From the NCBI RefSeq assembly GCF_017309185.1, contig NZ_JAEKJZ010000001.1:620001-684000 (forward strand): a stretch of DNA of 64,000 bases. Reading direction: 5' to 3'. Source of the stretch: Roseibium aggregatum. GTDB lineage: Bacteria; Pseudomonadota; Alphaproteobacteria; Rhizobiales; Stappiaceae. Of this stretch, positions 42,994 through 53,060 are shown piece after piece (position 1 is the stretch's first letter; the number at the start of each line of letters is the position of its first letter). The position numbers and the translations under genes are program-made. The notes beneath the pieces were generated by a model. That model searched no databases. It was given only the letters and a program-made list of their open reading frames with translations, and had not been told where the DNA came from.

Positions 42994-43527
42994 TCAGCCG
43001 GCCTTGGCGATCACCTTGCGGTCCCGGCGGCGGTCGGCAACCGGCTGATAGGCGATCTTGCAGTGATGCGTGCAATAGGGGGCGCCGGCCTCTGACTGGC
43101 GTCCGCAGAAGTAGAAGTCATCGGTCGCCGGATCGCCGATCGGCCATTTGCAGGTGCGCTCGGTCAGGGTCAGGATTGTCGCGCGCTGGGAAATCGGCAC
43201 CAGATCGGCGATCGGTTCCACCGCGGGTTCGGGTTCGACTGCCGGCGCGGGAGCGATATCCGCTTTCAGCGCGGTCGCGCCGTGCGTCATCGGCTGCGGG
43301 GTCGGTTTTTTCGGCACCGGGTTTTGAGCAGGTGCGTTCGTGCGTGCCCGGCGGGGTTTGGAACTTGTCGAGGGGGATTTCGCACGGCCGGAAAGGCCGA
43401 GGCGATGGACCTTGCCGATAACCGCGTTCCGGGTCACACCACCCAGTTCGCCCGCGATCTGGCTTGCGCTAAGACCTTCGCCCCAGAGCTTTTTGAGGAG
43501 CTCTACCCGTTCGTTCGTCCAACTCAT
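42994..43527 (-). CDS. gcrA: GcrA cell-cycle regulator
   Basis: 177 residues. The N-terminal helix-turn-helix is SWTNERVELLKKLWGEGLSA, then GGVTRNAVIGKVHRLGLSGR. A basic proline/alanine linker (about 50-115) follows, and a C-terminal domain with RTCKWPIGDPATDDFYFCG and Cys/His residues (YCTHHCKIAYQP) that binds the RNA polymerase sigma-70 region. GcrA activates transcription from methylated GANTC promoters in alphaproteobacteria. I saw no GANTC in the first 150 bases upstream. Confidence 0.95.
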   Translation of the reverse strand: MSWTNERVELLKKLWGEGLSASQIAGELGGVTRNAVIGKVHRLGLSGRAKSPSTSSKPRRARTNAPAQNPVPKKPTPQPMTHGATALKADIAPAPAVEPEPAVEPIADLVPISQRATILTLTERTCKWPIGDPATDDFYFCGRQSEAGAPYCTHHCKIAYQPVADRRRDRKVIAKAG

Positions 43528-43925
43528 TGCCGCACCTTTTATTTGACCGTTTCACGGCCTTGCCCCGTGTCTGACGCGTTTTGTCATGCCGGGAAATGGC
43601 ATATATTGTGTCTTTGGAGACAGGCGTCACGACATGTCGTGTCTGATGCTTCAAAGGTTACAATAACGTTAATTTGTCAGGCAACCATTCGCCCCAAACC
43701 AGTTGGGGATGAACCGACTTTTCCCCAATTATGGCGAGGTCCTTGAGAGTTTTGCGAAATCCCGTTTCGATGGCCGGGCTCGAGACCATTCCCGAGCGGA
43801 CGGAGTTGCCTGCTGTCCGATCATGCGGGCCAATCGCAGGGGCCTATCAAGCGGACAAGGACGGCTTCGTGAGCATCTGTGTGAGATCGACCGGCTCTCC
43901 CTGAAGCGGCAAACGCTTCGCGCCA

Positions 43926-43956
43926 TTGACAGACAATGGTAAAGGCAGTGTATAAG
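43926..43956 (+). promoter_or_regulatory. Sigma-70-type promoter of the argD operon
   Basis: TTGACA at 43926-43931 and TATAAG at 43951-43956. The 19-base spacing is slightly long; TGTATA at 43949 gives 17. The predicted start is near 43961-43964, only a few bases before the leader hairpin. Confidence 0.55.
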
Positions 43957-43965
43957 AGAGCAATA

Positions 43966-43999
43966 AACGTGCCGCCTCATCGGGCGGCACGTTGCGTTT
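43966..43999 (+). terminator. Leader hairpin of argD (possible attenuator)
   Basis: AACGTGCCGCC (43966-43976) pairs perfectly with 43983-43993 around the loop TCATCG, then GCGTTTT. It would form almost at the first nucleotide of the mRNA and looks like a terminator with a short T tract. An attenuator or mRNA-stabilising 5' stem-loop are both possible. Confidence 0.5.
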
Positions 44000-44083
44000 T
44001 GGCCTCTCCAGCTCATGAACGAAGCGGTTCCGGGTTTTGCCGCCCGCGGGCAGGGCAGGGGCGTTATGGGAAAGAACGAGGTT

Positions 44084-45283
44084 ATGTCCGCAACTGCGCT
44101 TTTCGCGAATTACGCAAGATCGACCCTGGCGTTCGATCATGGGGAAGGTGTCTGGCTGGTGACCGCGGATGGCCGACGATTTCTCGATTGCGGATCCGGG
44201 ATCGCGGTGAATGCGCTCGGACACAGCCATCCGCATCTGGTCAAGGCGCTCCAGGATCAGGCGGCGAAGCTCTGGCACGTTTCCAACCTGCACCGGATGC
44301 CCGAAGGCGAGCGTCTGGCAGGACGCCTGTGCGACGTGACCTTCGCAGACAAGGTGCTGTTCGTGAATTCCGGCGCCGAGGCGATGGAAGCGGCAATCAA
44401 ATGCGCCCGCCGGTATCACTACGACAAGGGCGAGCCGGACCGGTATCAGATCGTCACATTCGAAGGGGCCTTCCACGGCCGGACGATTGCGACGATCGCG
44501 GCCGGCGGTCAGGCGAAGTATCTGGAAGGCTTCGGCCCCAAGGCGCCGGGTTTCGATCAGGTGCCCGCCGGAGATCTTGACGCGCTCAAGGCAGTCACCG
44601 GCCCGCAGACGGCGGCGATCGTGATTGAACCTATCCAGGGAGAGGGCGGCATCCGCGAGATACCGGCCGATTTCCTGCGCGCCTTGCGCAAGCTGTGTGA
44701 CGAGACCGGCATCCTGCTGATTTTCGACGAGATCCAGACCGGCGTCGGCCGGACGGGCAAGCTGTTCGCGCATCAGTGGAGCGGCGTGGCCCCGGATCTG
44801 ATGGCGATCGCCAAGGGAATTGGCGGTGGTTTCCCGATGGGGGCCTGTCTTGCTACCCAGGAAGCTGCCGCAGCGTTGTCGCCGGGCACCCACGGCACCA
44901 CCTTTGGCGGCAATCCGCTGGCCATGGCCGTCGGCAATGCCGTTCTGGATGTGATCCTGGAAGGCGATTTTCTGGAAGAGGTTCAAAAGAAAGGCCTGAG
45001 CTTCAAGCAGAAACTGGCCGGCCTGGTCGATGGCCATCCGAAAATCCTCGAAGACGTGCGCGGTAACGGGCTCATGCTCGGTTTGAAATGCGTCGTCCCC
45101 GTCGGCGATTATGTGAGCGCGGCGCGCGAGGCGGGCCTGCTTGCCGTTCCGGCCGGCGACAACGTGGTGCGCATCATGCCGCCGCTGACCATAAGCGAAG
45201 ACGAAATCTCTATTGCCGTCGAGCGCCTGGACGAGGCCGCGCGCGCACTGGAGGCAAAACTGGCGGAAGGAGTGGCTGAATGA
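44084..45283 (+). CDS. argD: Acetylornithine/succinyldiaminopimelate aminotransferase
   Basis: 399 residues, class-III PLP enzyme. Blocks: [96 protein letters not shown] (PLP lysine in AKGIGGG) and [20 protein letters not shown]. It transaminates N-acetylglutamate semialdehyde in arginine synthesis. ATG 44084 is preceded by GAGG; longer starts back to 44015 lack support. Overlaps argF by four bases. Confidence 0.93.
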   Translation: MSATALFANYARSTLAFDHGEGVWLVTADGRRFLDCGSGIAVNALGHSHPHLVKALQDQAAKLWHVSNLHRMPEGERLAGRLCDVTFADKVLFVNSGAEAMEAAIKCARRYHYDKGEPDRYQIVTFEGAFHGRTIATIAAGGQAKYLEGFGPKAPGFDQVPAGDLDALKAVTGPQTAAIVIEPIQGEGGIREIPADFLRALRKLCDETGILLIFDEIQTGVGRTGKLFAHQWSGVAPDLMAIAKGIGGGFPMGACLATQEAAAALSPGTHGTTFGGNPLAMAVGNAVLDVILEGDFLEEVQKKGLSFKQKLAGLVDGHPKILEDVRGNGLMLGLKCVVPVGDYVSAAREAGLLAVPAGDNVVRIMPPLTISEDEISIAVERLDEAARALEAKLAEGVAE

Positions 45284-46209
45284 CGGCCCAGACAGCCTAC
45301 CGGAATTTTCTGGATCTGACTGAATTCGAGGGCGACGAACTGCGCGCCATTCTGGAGACCGGCAAGAAGATCAAGGCGGGCCGGAACGGCGTGCGCCGGG
45401 GCGAGGGACCGCTCGCCGGCAAGGTGCTGGCAATGATCTTCGAGCAACCCTCCACCCGCACGCGGATTTCCTTCGACGTGGGCATGCGCGAACTGGGCGG
45501 CGAGACCCTGATGCTGACCGGCGCGGAAATGCAGCTCGGCCGGGGGGAAACCATCGGCGATACGGCGCGTGTCCTGTCCCGTTTCGTCGACGCGATCATG
45601 ATCCGGATCCTGGACCATGACGCTCTGCGGGAACTCGCGGAAAACGCGACCGTGCCGGTGATCAACGGTCTCACCAAGGTGTCCCATCCGTGTCAGATTA
45701 TGGCCGACCTGATGACCTTCGAGGAGCATCGCGGGCAGGTCGCGGGCAAGAGCGTCGCCTGGACCGGCGACAGCAACAACGTTCTGGCGTCCTGGGTCCA
45801 TGCCGCGCCCCGTTTCGATTTCGAACTGCGCATCGCCACCCCGAGTGAACTGGCGCCGCCGAAAGATCTGATCGAGGCGGCCCGTGCAAAGGGCGGGTCC
45901 ATCGTCGTGACCACCGACCCTTATGAAGCGGTGAAAGGGACCGACTGCGTCATCACCGATTGCTGGGTCTCCATGGGCGACGACGACGAAGAGAGCCGTC
46001 ACAACCTTCTCAGCGCCTATCAGGTCAACAAGCGCCTGATGGCCGAGGCCAAGCAGGACGCTCTGTTCATGCACTGCCTGCCCGCGCACCGCGGCGAGGA
46101 AGTCACGTCCGAGGTCATGGACGGTCCCAATTCCGTTGTGTTCGACGAAGCCGAGAACCGGCTGCATGCCCAAAAAGGCATCCTTGCCTGGTGTTTCGGC
46201 GCAGCCTAG
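45280..46209 (+). CDS. argF: Ornithine carbamoyltransferase, anabolic
   Basis: 309 residues. Carbamoyl-phosphate site [13 protein letters not shown], then RILDHD, the loop [14 protein letters not shown] (HPCQ), [22 protein letters not shown] (ornithine site) and [12 protein letters not shown]. It makes citrulline from ornithine and carbamoyl phosphate. The four-base overlap with argD indicates translational coupling; hslO follows on the same strand. Confidence 0.96.
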   Translation: MTAQTAYRNFLDLTEFEGDELRAILETGKKIKAGRNGVRRGEGPLAGKVLAMIFEQPSTRTRISFDVGMRELGGETLMLTGAEMQLGRGETIGDTARVLSRFVDAIMIRILDHDALRELAENATVPVINGLTKVSHPCQIMADLMTFEEHRGQVAGKSVAWTGDSNNVLASWVHAAPRFDFELRIATPSELAPPKDLIEAARAKGGSIVVTTDPYEAVKGTDCVITDCWVSMGDDDEESRHNLLSAYQVNKRLMAEAKQDALFMHCLPAHRGEEVTSEVMDGPNSVVFDEAENRLHAQKGILAWCFGAA

Positions 46210-46271
46210 AGCCTGCCTTTGCGTTCCGTTGAACGTGGAAAGAGGTTCTGTCATTAGAGAAACGATCGGTC

Positions 46272-47300
46272 TTGAACGTTCAATCGGCTTCGGTTGAACG
46301 CTCGGCCGTCTGGAGCGGATCTGAAGTGGCATTCAATCTTGAGGAACTGGGCATCGCCCCCGCGGGGCTGGATGCCGTGCGGCCCTTTGCCGTCGAAGAA
46401 CTGGACGTGCGCGGCCGGGCGGTTTCGCTTGGTCCGGTGCTGGAAAAGATCCTGGATCGGCATGCCTATCCAGAGCCCGTTTCACGTCTCCTGGCCGAAG
46501 CGATTGTGCTGACGAGCCTGCTTGGCACCTCGCTGAAATTCGAAGGCCGCTTCACCCTGCAGACCCAGACCCAGGGGCCGGTCTCCATGCTGGTCGTGGA
46601 TTTCGCCTCTCCGGACGCCATCCGTGCCTGCGCGAGTTTCGACAAGGACCGTGTCGAGGCGCTGATGGAGGCCGGCAAGGCGACGCCCGAGGCCCTGCTC
46701 GGAACCGGCCACCTCGCCATGACCATCGATCAGGGCGCGCACATGCAGCGCTACCAGGGACTTGTGGAACTGGACGGCATCACTTTGGAAGAAGTGGCGC
46801 GCCGCTACTTCGAACGCTCCGAACAGATCCCGACGGAAGTGCGCCTGGGCGTCGGCGAGCTTTACACCCGTCAGGAAGGTGAGCCGCCGGTCCGGACATG
46901 GACCGCTGGCGGCATTCTGGTCCAGTTTCTGCCTGAATCGCCTGAGCGCATGCGTCAGGCGGATATCGATCCCGGCGATGCCCCGGAAGGGGCCGTCTCT
47001 CACGAATTCGAGGAAGACGACGCCTGGGTGGAAGCCAAGGCGCTGGTCGACACGGTCAAGGATGTCGAACTGACCGACCCGGAGGTCAGCGTCGAAATGC
47101 TGCTCTTCCGCCTGTTCCACGAACGCGGCGTGCGCCTTTTCGAGCCTCAGCCGCTGGCGGACAAATGCCGCTGTTCCCGGGAAAAGATCGAAGGGGTTCT
47201 CGCCGGTTTCAGCGATGAGGACATCGAAGACATGACCGACGGCGGCAAGATCGCCGTGACCTGCGAGTTTTGCGGAACAAAATACCAGTTTGACCGCTGA
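46272..47300 (+). CDS. hslO: Redox-regulated chaperone Hsp33
   Basis: 342 residues. The N-terminal chaperone domain contains LLGTSLKFEGRFTLQTQTQ and GPVSMLVVDF. The C-terminal zinc-binding redox switch is KCRCSREKIEGVL with CEFCGTKYQF: four cysteines that release zinc and form disulfides on oxidation, turning on chaperone activity. The start is uncertain: TTG 46272 gives the listed length, while GTG 46326, preceded by GGAG, would remove 18 residues and still retain the conserved domain. argF-hslO adjacency is common in Hyphomicrobiales. Confidence 0.92.
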   Translation: MNVQSASVERSAVWSGSEVAFNLEELGIAPAGLDAVRPFAVEELDVRGRAVSLGPVLEKILDRHAYPEPVSRLLAEAIVLTSLLGTSLKFEGRFTLQTQTQGPVSMLVVDFASPDAIRACASFDKDRVEALMEAGKATPEALLGTGHLAMTIDQGAHMQRYQGLVELDGITLEEVARRYFERSEQIPTEVRLGVGELYTRQEGEPPVRTWTAGGILVQFLPESPERMRQADIDPGDAPEGAVSHEFEEDDAWVEAKALVDTVKDVELTDPEVSVEMLLFRLFHERGVRLFEPQPLADKCRCSREKIEGVLAGFSDEDIEDMTDGGKIAVTCEFCGTKYQFDR

Positions 47301-47301
47301 A

Positions 47302-47328
47302 GACGTATCGGATGTTTCCCGATGCGTC
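47302..47328 (+). terminator. Hairpin after hslO
   Basis: GACGTATCGG (47302-47311) pairs with CCGATGCGTC (47319-47328), one G-U, loop of seven. It starts two bases after the stop. No T tract follows, so termination is uncertain. Confidence 0.4.
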
Positions 47329-47482
47329 CTCTGGACACATATCGATACATTTTTCCGCGTGTCAGGGTTTACCCTGAACGGTAAGCGGCCTTGAATTTTC
47401 CCCGCTAAAGCTGATCTTTGCTTCGGGGAGCCAGGAAGGCGACCCGTGATCTCAACCCTCAACGGTCCGTGGTACGCTGGAA

Positions 47483-48895
47483 ATGCTGCAGTCCCTGAAG
47501 CCGGAAAATAGCCAACAGCCAATTCCGGAAGTCCTGCCTCCCGAGCGGGAACCGAAGCGCCGGCGCCGGAAATTTGGCCTGGTTCTGAGAGCGCTGCTTC
47601 AGGTGCTTCTGGCTTTCGCCATTCTGTTCGGGGCGGTCAAGGGGATGAATGTCCTGATCGCCACGAAACCCGATGTGCCGAAGCGGCCTGTCCAGGAAAA
47701 AAGCTACGCCGTCGAGACCATTGCGCTCGTGCGAGAAGATCACGCGCCGCAAATTGGCGTCTTCGGTGAAACGGCCGCCGGACGGGAAGTGGAACTGCGT
47801 GCGCTGGTCGCCGGCGAGGTGGTCGAGATCCATCCGAACCTGAAGGCCGGTGGGGCTGTTGCCAAGGGGGCCATCCTGGTCGCGATCGACCGGTTCGACT
47901 ACGAAGGCGCGGTCACGGAAGCGGAAGCCAACCTTGCCGAGGCGAAAGCCGTGCTCGTGGAGAGCGAGGGCCGGGTCGAGCTTGAGAAGGGCAATGTAGT
48001 GCGGGCCCAGGAGCAGCTGGAATTCGCCCGCAAGGACCTGCTGCGGGCCGAACAGCTGCAAGGCAGAGGCACCGTTACCGAGCAAACCCTGGACACCCGC
48101 AAGCTGCTTGTCTCGCAGCGCCAGCAAACCCTGGAACAGGCAAAGAATTCGCTAGCGCTGGAAGAGGCGAGGGTCGTTCAGCAGAACGCCGCGATCAAGC
48201 GCCTGGAATGGCGGCTGCAGAACGCGAAGCGCCAGGTCGAAAACACGGTCCTGAAAGCCCCGTTCGACGCGATCGTCCGCTCGGAAGCCGCTGAACCCGG
48301 CCGTCTGGTCAGTGTCAACGACGCAGTCGTCTCCCTTTACAACAGTGATGCCTTCGAAGTCCGCTTCACCCTGTCGGACAACCAGTACGGCCGTCTTCTC
48401 GCCGAAACGGGAACGGTCGTCGGCCGACCGGTGGAGGTCACTTGGTATCTTGGCAATGAGCCCGTTACCTATCCCGCCGAAGTCACGCGCATTGGCGCGG
48501 ATGTCGCCAGCAGTCGGGGCGGGGTCGAGCTGATCGCATCGATCGACGCATCGGAGGCGACTGTGCCCCTGCGGCCAGGGGCCTTCGTCGAGGTGACCCT
48601 TTCGGACAGAACCTATCCGGACAGCTTCCGGATCCCGGAGACGGCATTTTACGGCAGCGGCATCGTCTATGTCGTCAAGGACGGCCGCCTTGAGCCGCGC
48701 GAGGTCACTGCGCTTTCCATCGACGATGGTTACATTCTCGTGAGAGGCGCGCTTGACGACGGCGAAACGCTGCTGATCACGCGCATCCCCGAGGCCGGAG
48801 CAGGGCTGCTCGTCAGGGACGTCTCCGCAGGCGGAGCGGAAGAGCCGTCGGGATCGCCGACGGCGGAGACCGCGAGCACCGGTTCCGGACAGTAG
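47483..48895 (+). CDS. RND efflux periplasmic adaptor (membrane fusion protein)
   Basis: 470 residues. A basic N-terminus precedes one membrane anchor (about 33-55). The lipoyl/barrel-sandwich halves appear as ELRALVAGEVVEIHPNLKAG and VLKAPFDAIVRSEAAEPGRLV, flanking a long alpha-helical hairpin (about 150-265, RAQEQLEFARKDLLRAEQLQ). Beta-barrel and membrane-proximal domains and a disordered Ser/Glu-rich tail follow. It bridges the inner-membrane pump (next gene, 9 bases away) to an outer-membrane TolC-type channel, which is not encoded here. Confidence 0.9.
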   Translation: MLQSLKPENSQQPIPEVLPPEREPKRRRRKFGLVLRALLQVLLAFAILFGAVKGMNVLIATKPDVPKRPVQEKSYAVETIALVREDHAPQIGVFGETAAGREVELRALVAGEVVEIHPNLKAGGAVAKGAILVAIDRFDYEGAVTEAEANLAEAKAVLVESEGRVELEKGNVVRAQEQLEFARKDLLRAEQLQGRGTVTEQTLDTRKLLVSQRQQTLEQAKNSLALEEARVVQQNAAIKRLEWRLQNAKRQVENTVLKAPFDAIVRSEAAEPGRLVSVNDAVVSLYNSDAFEVRFTLSDNQYGRLLAETGTVVGRPVEVTWYLGNEPVTYPAEVTRIGADVASSRGGVELIASIDASEATVPLRPGAFVEVTLSDRTYPDSFRIPETAFYGSGIVYVVKDGRLEPREVTALSIDDGYILVRGALDDGETLLITRIPEAGAGLLVRDVSAGGAEEPSGSPTAETASTGSGQ

Positions 48896-48904
48896 AGGCC
48901 TTCC

Positions 48905-51900
48905 ATGGAACTTGAACAGAAGTCCCGCGGCGTTCTCGAGCTGATTGTCCGCCACGCCAACGCGGCCAACCTGATCATGGCGGTGATGGTCCTGTTTGGC
49001 GCATACGGTTTTGCCAAGCTCAACACCCAGTTCTTCCCGACGATCAAAACCGACCGGATCTCGGTGACCGTGATCTGGCCCGGAGCCAGTGCCGAAGATG
49101 TCACGTCGAACATCCTGGAAGTGCTTGAGCCGGAACTGCGTTTCATCGACGGGCTCGACGAGATCGTGTCCTACGGCCTGGAAGGCCGCGCGTCTGTGCA
49201 TATGGAGTTCATCGAAGGCACCAACATGCAACAGGCCCTGTCCGATGTGGAGCAGGCGGTTGCCGGGGTGACAACCTTGCCGGTCGATTCCGAAACGCCC
49301 GTGGTCTCGGCCTCGACCTTCACCGATGGCGTCGCCACATTGGCGTTGCGGGGACCGTTCTCCGAAACCGCCCTGAAGGTCTTCGCCCGGCAAATGCGTG
49401 ACGACCTTCTGGCGCGCGGCATCGACAAGGTCGAGCTCAACGGATACCGCTCGCCGGAGTATCAGGTGGAAATCCCGGAGCGGGAGCTGCGCCGCCTGGA
49501 CCTGACGATCGAAGATGTCGCCGACGAGATCGCGGGCAACACGATCGATATTCCCGCTGGTAATCTGGACGGCGCCGTTGAGCGGCAGATCCGCGCGCTC
49601 TCCGAGGACCGGTCGCCCGACGCGGTCGGAAGGATTGAGGTCAAGTCCTTTACCTCCGGTGAAAAGACGTTGGTAAGGGACATCGGCACCGTCGTCCGGG
49701 ACTTCGACAGCAGCGAAAACCAGGGCTTTTCCGGAGGCCTGCGTGCGGTCGAACTGAAAATTCTCAGGGCGGAGGGCACCGACACGTTGAAAGCGGCGCA
49801 GATCGTCGACGACTATCTCGCCGAGACCGTGCCGCAGCTGCCGCCAACGCTGGAAATCCTGAAATACGATGTCCGTGCCGATGCCGTGGAGGGGCGTATC
49901 GAGCTCCTGATCGAAAACGGCATTTCCGGCCTCGTCCTCGTAGTAGCCATCCTGTTCCTGTTTCTGAATGCCCGCATCGCGCTCTGGGTTGCCGCCGGCA
50001 TACCTGTCGCCATGCTTGCGACGATCGGCATCATGTGGCTGATGGGCGAGAGCATCAACATGATCTCCCTGTTTGCCCTGATCATGATGCTCGGAGTGAT
50101 CGTCGACGACGCCATCGTTGTCGGCGAGCATACGGCGACGCGGCAAAGTATGGGCGACAGTCCCGACGCAGCGGCGATCAACGGCGCGACGACCATGCTT
50201 GCGCCGATCCTGGCGGCAAGCCTCACGACCATTGCCGCTTTCCTGCCGATCCTGCTTGTCGGCGACGTGCTGGGCCAGATCATGGGCACCCTGCCCGTGG
50301 TCGTGGTGTCGGTGGTGATCGCGTCCCTGATCGAATGTTTTCTGGTTCTGCCCGGTCACCTCTCCCATGCGCTCGGCAGCCGGCCGGGCTGGAGCTGGTG
50401 GCGCGTCGTGCTGATGGCGGGAGCCCCGGCCTTCTTCCTGAGTGCCTTGGTCTCCCAGCCGGACATGTCGGTACCGCCTTATCTCGACATGATCGACGAT
50501 CCGCTACGCGCCTTGCGGGATACGGCCGGGATATTCGTCTTCGAATTCGTGGTCATTACGGGCTGCTTCCTGCTGGCGCTTGTCGTTGAGGCCTTTCTGC
50601 TGATCCTGCGCCGCTCCCGCCGGCAAAGGAGCGGGGACGCCCGGCCGGGTTGGTTCCGTCAGGGCTTCGACACGGGCTTCGACTGGTTGCGCGACAATCC
50701 GTTCAGAGTGCTGGTGTCGGTGGCGGTGACCTGGCGCTATGTGACCCTCGCGGTCGCTATCGCCTCGATGATCCTTGCCGTCGGGCTGGTGCGCGGCGGC
50801 CGGGTCGGCTTTACCTTCTTCCCGTCGCCGGAATCCGAAAACCTGACGGCCTCGATCTTTTTTCACGCAGGTATTCCAGAGGACAAGGCGATCGCCGGGA
50901 TCTTGCGGATCGAGGAGGCCCTGATGGAGGCCCAGGTGGCCCTGGCCGAGGGCACGGACCAGAACCTGGTGGTCGGGACCTACGCCACCCTTGGCAAGGC
51001 GGGCAACAACAGCGGCGACAACGTTGCCAATATCACCGTCCAGCTGACCCGCTCGGAGGAGCGCTCCGTCAGGACACCGGAAATCGTCCGGGCCTGGCGC
51101 TCGGCACTGCCGTCGATCCCTGGTATCTCGAGAATAGCGATCGCCGAGCGCCGGGGCGGGCCTCCCGGACGCGACCTCGACATTCGCCTGAGCGGTGCGC
51201 CGCTGAATGTAATGAAGGCGGCCGCGCAGGAACTGCAGCAGGAATTGTCCGGTTTTCCGGGAACCAGCGGGGTCGAGGATGACCTTCCGTTCGGCAAGCC
51301 TGAACTCGTCGTCGAACTGACCCCGCGTGGCCGCGCGCTCGGCTTCACCGTGGAAAGAGCGGCACGGCAGATCCGCAACGCTTTCGAAGGCAACATCGCC
51401 CGGCGGTTTGCCGAAGGCGACGAGGAAGTGGCCGTTCGGGTGAAGCAGGTGTTCGAGGAGGACGGTACAGCCGCCTTGCGTCAGCTGTCTCTGAAGACCC
51501 CCGCCGGAGAGTTCGTGCCTTTGACCGAGGTCGTCAGCCTGACGGACGACCAGGGTTTTTCGGTGATCCTGCGCCGCGACGGACGCACGGTGGTGACGGT
51601 TGTCGCCGATGTCGACAGCACCGTGACCTCCAACAACGCCATCATCGCGGAACTCGACAAGGGGTTTCTCCCGGACCTCGCCGAACGCTACGGTCTGGAG
51701 TATTCCTTCGCCGGCCGGGCGGAGGAGCAGGCAAACGCCTTTTCCGATCTCCTGACCGGTGTCCTGCTGGCGGTGGCCGGGATCTACATCATCCTGGCGG
51801 CGATTTTCGCAAGCTATTCCCGGCCTGTTGTCGTGATGTCGATCATCCCGTTCGGTATCGTGGGGGCCATCGTCGGCCACTACCTGATGGGCTTCAACCT

Positions 51901-52303
51901 GACCATCTTGAGCATGATCGGGCTTCTGGGACTGGCCGGCATTCTGGTCAACAACTCCATCATCCTCGTGGCGCGGTTCGAGGAGCGGCTGGCGACGGGA
52001 GAGAATCTCGACAAGGCGGCGGTCGGCTCCAGCTGTGACCGCCTGCGCGCGGTGCTGCTGACGTCCCTGACCACGATCGGCGGGCTGTTGCCGCTGATGT
52101 TCGAAACCAGCCTGCAGGCCCAGTTCCTGTTGCCGATGGCGATCACCATCGTCTTCGGTCTGGGCACGGCGACGGCACTGGTGCTTGTGCTGGTACCGGC
52201 ACTGATCAAGATCGGCGACGATATCGGCGGGCTGATCCGCCTGCGGCGCCGGCGGAACCTGCCACCCTTGCAAACGGGCCGGGACCTGACGCCGGCAGAG
52301 TAA
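48905..52303 (+). CDS. RND efflux transporter, inner-membrane pump
   Basis: 1132 residues, longer than the usual roughly 1040. The AcrB-type plan is clear: NTQFFPTIKTDRISVTVIWPGAS (porter start), VLVVAILFLFLNARIALW (TM2 region), MLGVIVDDAIVVGEH (TM4 proton-relay acids), LAGILVNNSIILVARFEE (TM10) and LVLVPALIKIGDDIGG (TM12). An insertion at about residues 490-590 carries two extra hydrophobic stretches (FFLSALVSQP, FVFEFVVITGCFLLALVV). The substrate is unpredictable. Convergent with the hydrolase gene three bases away, so 3' ends are shared. Confidence 0.92.
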   Translation: MELEQKSRGVLELIVRHANAANLIMAVMVLFGAYGFAKLNTQFFPTIKTDRISVTVIWPGASAEDVTSNILEVLEPELRFIDGLDEIVSYGLEGRASVHMEFIEGTNMQQALSDVEQAVAGVTTLPVDSETPVVSASTFTDGVATLALRGPFSETALKVFARQMRDDLLARGIDKVELNGYRSPEYQVEIPERELRRLDLTIEDVADEIAGNTIDIPAGNLDGAVERQIRALSEDRSPDAVGRIEVKSFTSGEKTLVRDIGTVVRDFDSSENQGFSGGLRAVELKILRAEGTDTLKAAQIVDDYLAETVPQLPPTLEILKYDVRADAVEGRIELLIENGISGLVLVVAILFLFLNARIALWVAAGIPVAMLATIGIMWLMGESINMISLFALIMMLGVIVDDAIVVGEHTATRQSMGDSPDAAAINGATTMLAPILAASLTTIAAFLPILLVGDVLGQIMGTLPVVVVSVVIASLIECFLVLPGHLSHALGSRPGWSWWRVVLMAGAPAFFLSALVSQPDMSVPPYLDMIDDPLRALRDTAGIFVFEFVVITGCFLLALVVEAFLLILRRSRRQRSGDARPGWFRQGFDTGFDWLRDNPFRVLVSVAVTWRYVTLAVAIASMILAVGLVRGGRVGFTFFPSPESENLTASIFFHAGIPEDKAIAGILRIEEALMEAQVALAEGTDQNLVVGTYATLGKAGNNSGDNVANITVQLTRSEERSVRTPEIVRAWRSALPSIPGISRIAIAERRGGPPGRDLDIRLSGAPLNVMKAAAQELQQELSGFPGTSGVEDDLPFGKPELVVELTPRGRALGFTVERAARQIRNAFEGNIARRFAEGDEEVAVRVKQVFEEDGTAALRQLSLKTPAGEFVPLTEVVSLTDDQGFSVILRRDGRTVVTVVADVDSTVTSNNAIIAELDKGFLPDLAERYGLEYSFAGRAEEQANAFSDLLTGVLLAVAGIYIILAAIFASYSRPVVVMSIIPFGIVGAIVGHYLMGFNLTILSMIGLLGLAGILVNNSIILVARFEERLATGENLDKAAVGSSCDRLRAVLLTSLTTIGGLLPLMFETSLQAQFLLPMAITIVFGLGTATALVLVLVPALIKIGDDIGGLIRLRRRRNLPPLQTGRDLTPAE

Positions 52304-52306
52304 GGC

Positions 52307-52948
52307 TCAAAGCTTCGAGGCGAATGCGGCCGCGGCCGCCGCCGCGTTTGAAATGTTGCCGTCAAGCGTCGCGGGAGACTTGCCGCGCGGCCCGAAGTCG
52401 TGATTGCCGTCTTCAAGATAGGTGATCGCCACATGGGCGGGCAGCGCGATCTCGTCCAGTTCGGCCTTCGTCCCGAACGGGTCCCGGTCGCCCTGCAGGA
52501 TCTGGACCGGACGTTTGGCCTCTACCAGCGGGGCGAGCCGCCAGTCAGCGTCGGGCTTGCCGGTCGGATGGAAGGGATAACCAAAACAGCAGACGCCCTT
52601 GACGCGGCCGGGCAGGGAGCCGCCGCCGGCGAGCATGGCGGCCACGCGTCCGCCCATCGACTTGCCGCCGACCAGAAGCAGGCCTTCCGTCTCGCTCATC
52701 AGGTCCTGCAGCGCGGTCTGGAATTCGCCGATCAGCTTGTCCGCGCGGGGAGGCGGTTTCCTGGGGCCACCGGTGCGGCGTCCCGCCATATAGGCGAATT
52801 CGAACCGGGCCACGGCGACGCCCTGTACCGCGAGCGCGGCCGCCAACCTCTCCATGAAGGTGCTGTCCATCGGCGCACCGGCGCCATGGGCAAGCAGCAA
52901 CGTCGCAGTGGCCTCGGTCTCGGGCCGCGTCCAGAGGAAGGCGCTCAT
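52307..52948 (-). CDS. Alpha/beta hydrolase (TEX30/KANL3-like)
   Basis: 213 residues. LLLAHGAGAPMDS gives the oxyanion region, GGKSMGGRVAAML the nucleophile elbow (Ser in GKSMGG), GDRDPFG the acid, and DGNHDFGPR the catalytic His. This compact form matches the TEX30/KANL3-type hydrolase group. It is followed by an alanine-rich C-terminal helix. Substrate unknown; the gene stands alone. Confidence 0.85.
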   Translation of the reverse strand: MSAFLWTRPETEATATLLLAHGAGAPMDSTFMERLAAALAVQGVAVARFEFAYMAGRRTGGPRKPPPRADKLIGEFQTALQDLMSETEGLLLVGGKSMGGRVAAMLAGGGSLPGRVKGVCCFGYPFHPTGKPDADWRLAPLVEAKRPVQILQGDRDPFGTKAELDEIALPAHVAITYLEDGNHDFGPRGKSPATLDGNISNAAAAAAAFASKL

Positions 52949-53060
52949 CGGGATGTGATCTCTTTCGGCGTGAAATGATGTAAAAGCAGTGCTCTATTTG
53001 CCCTAAACAGCCGTATGTCTCTTGGCAAGCGGTTCGACGCCGCAATGTAAACCGGACGCC

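Larger units (their letters stand above)
43528..44083. other. Divergent intergenic region between gcrA and argD
   Basis: Carries the gcrA promoter on the left and the argD promoter and leader on the right (43926-44000). Small ORFs here lack good codon use and ribosome sites; I accept none. Confidence 0.5.

Noticed and set aside
48152..52273. Long minus-strand ORFs of 738 and 589 residues
   Set aside because: Both mirror the RND adaptor and pump genes, whose conserved domains lie on the plus strand; a high-GC antisense effect.
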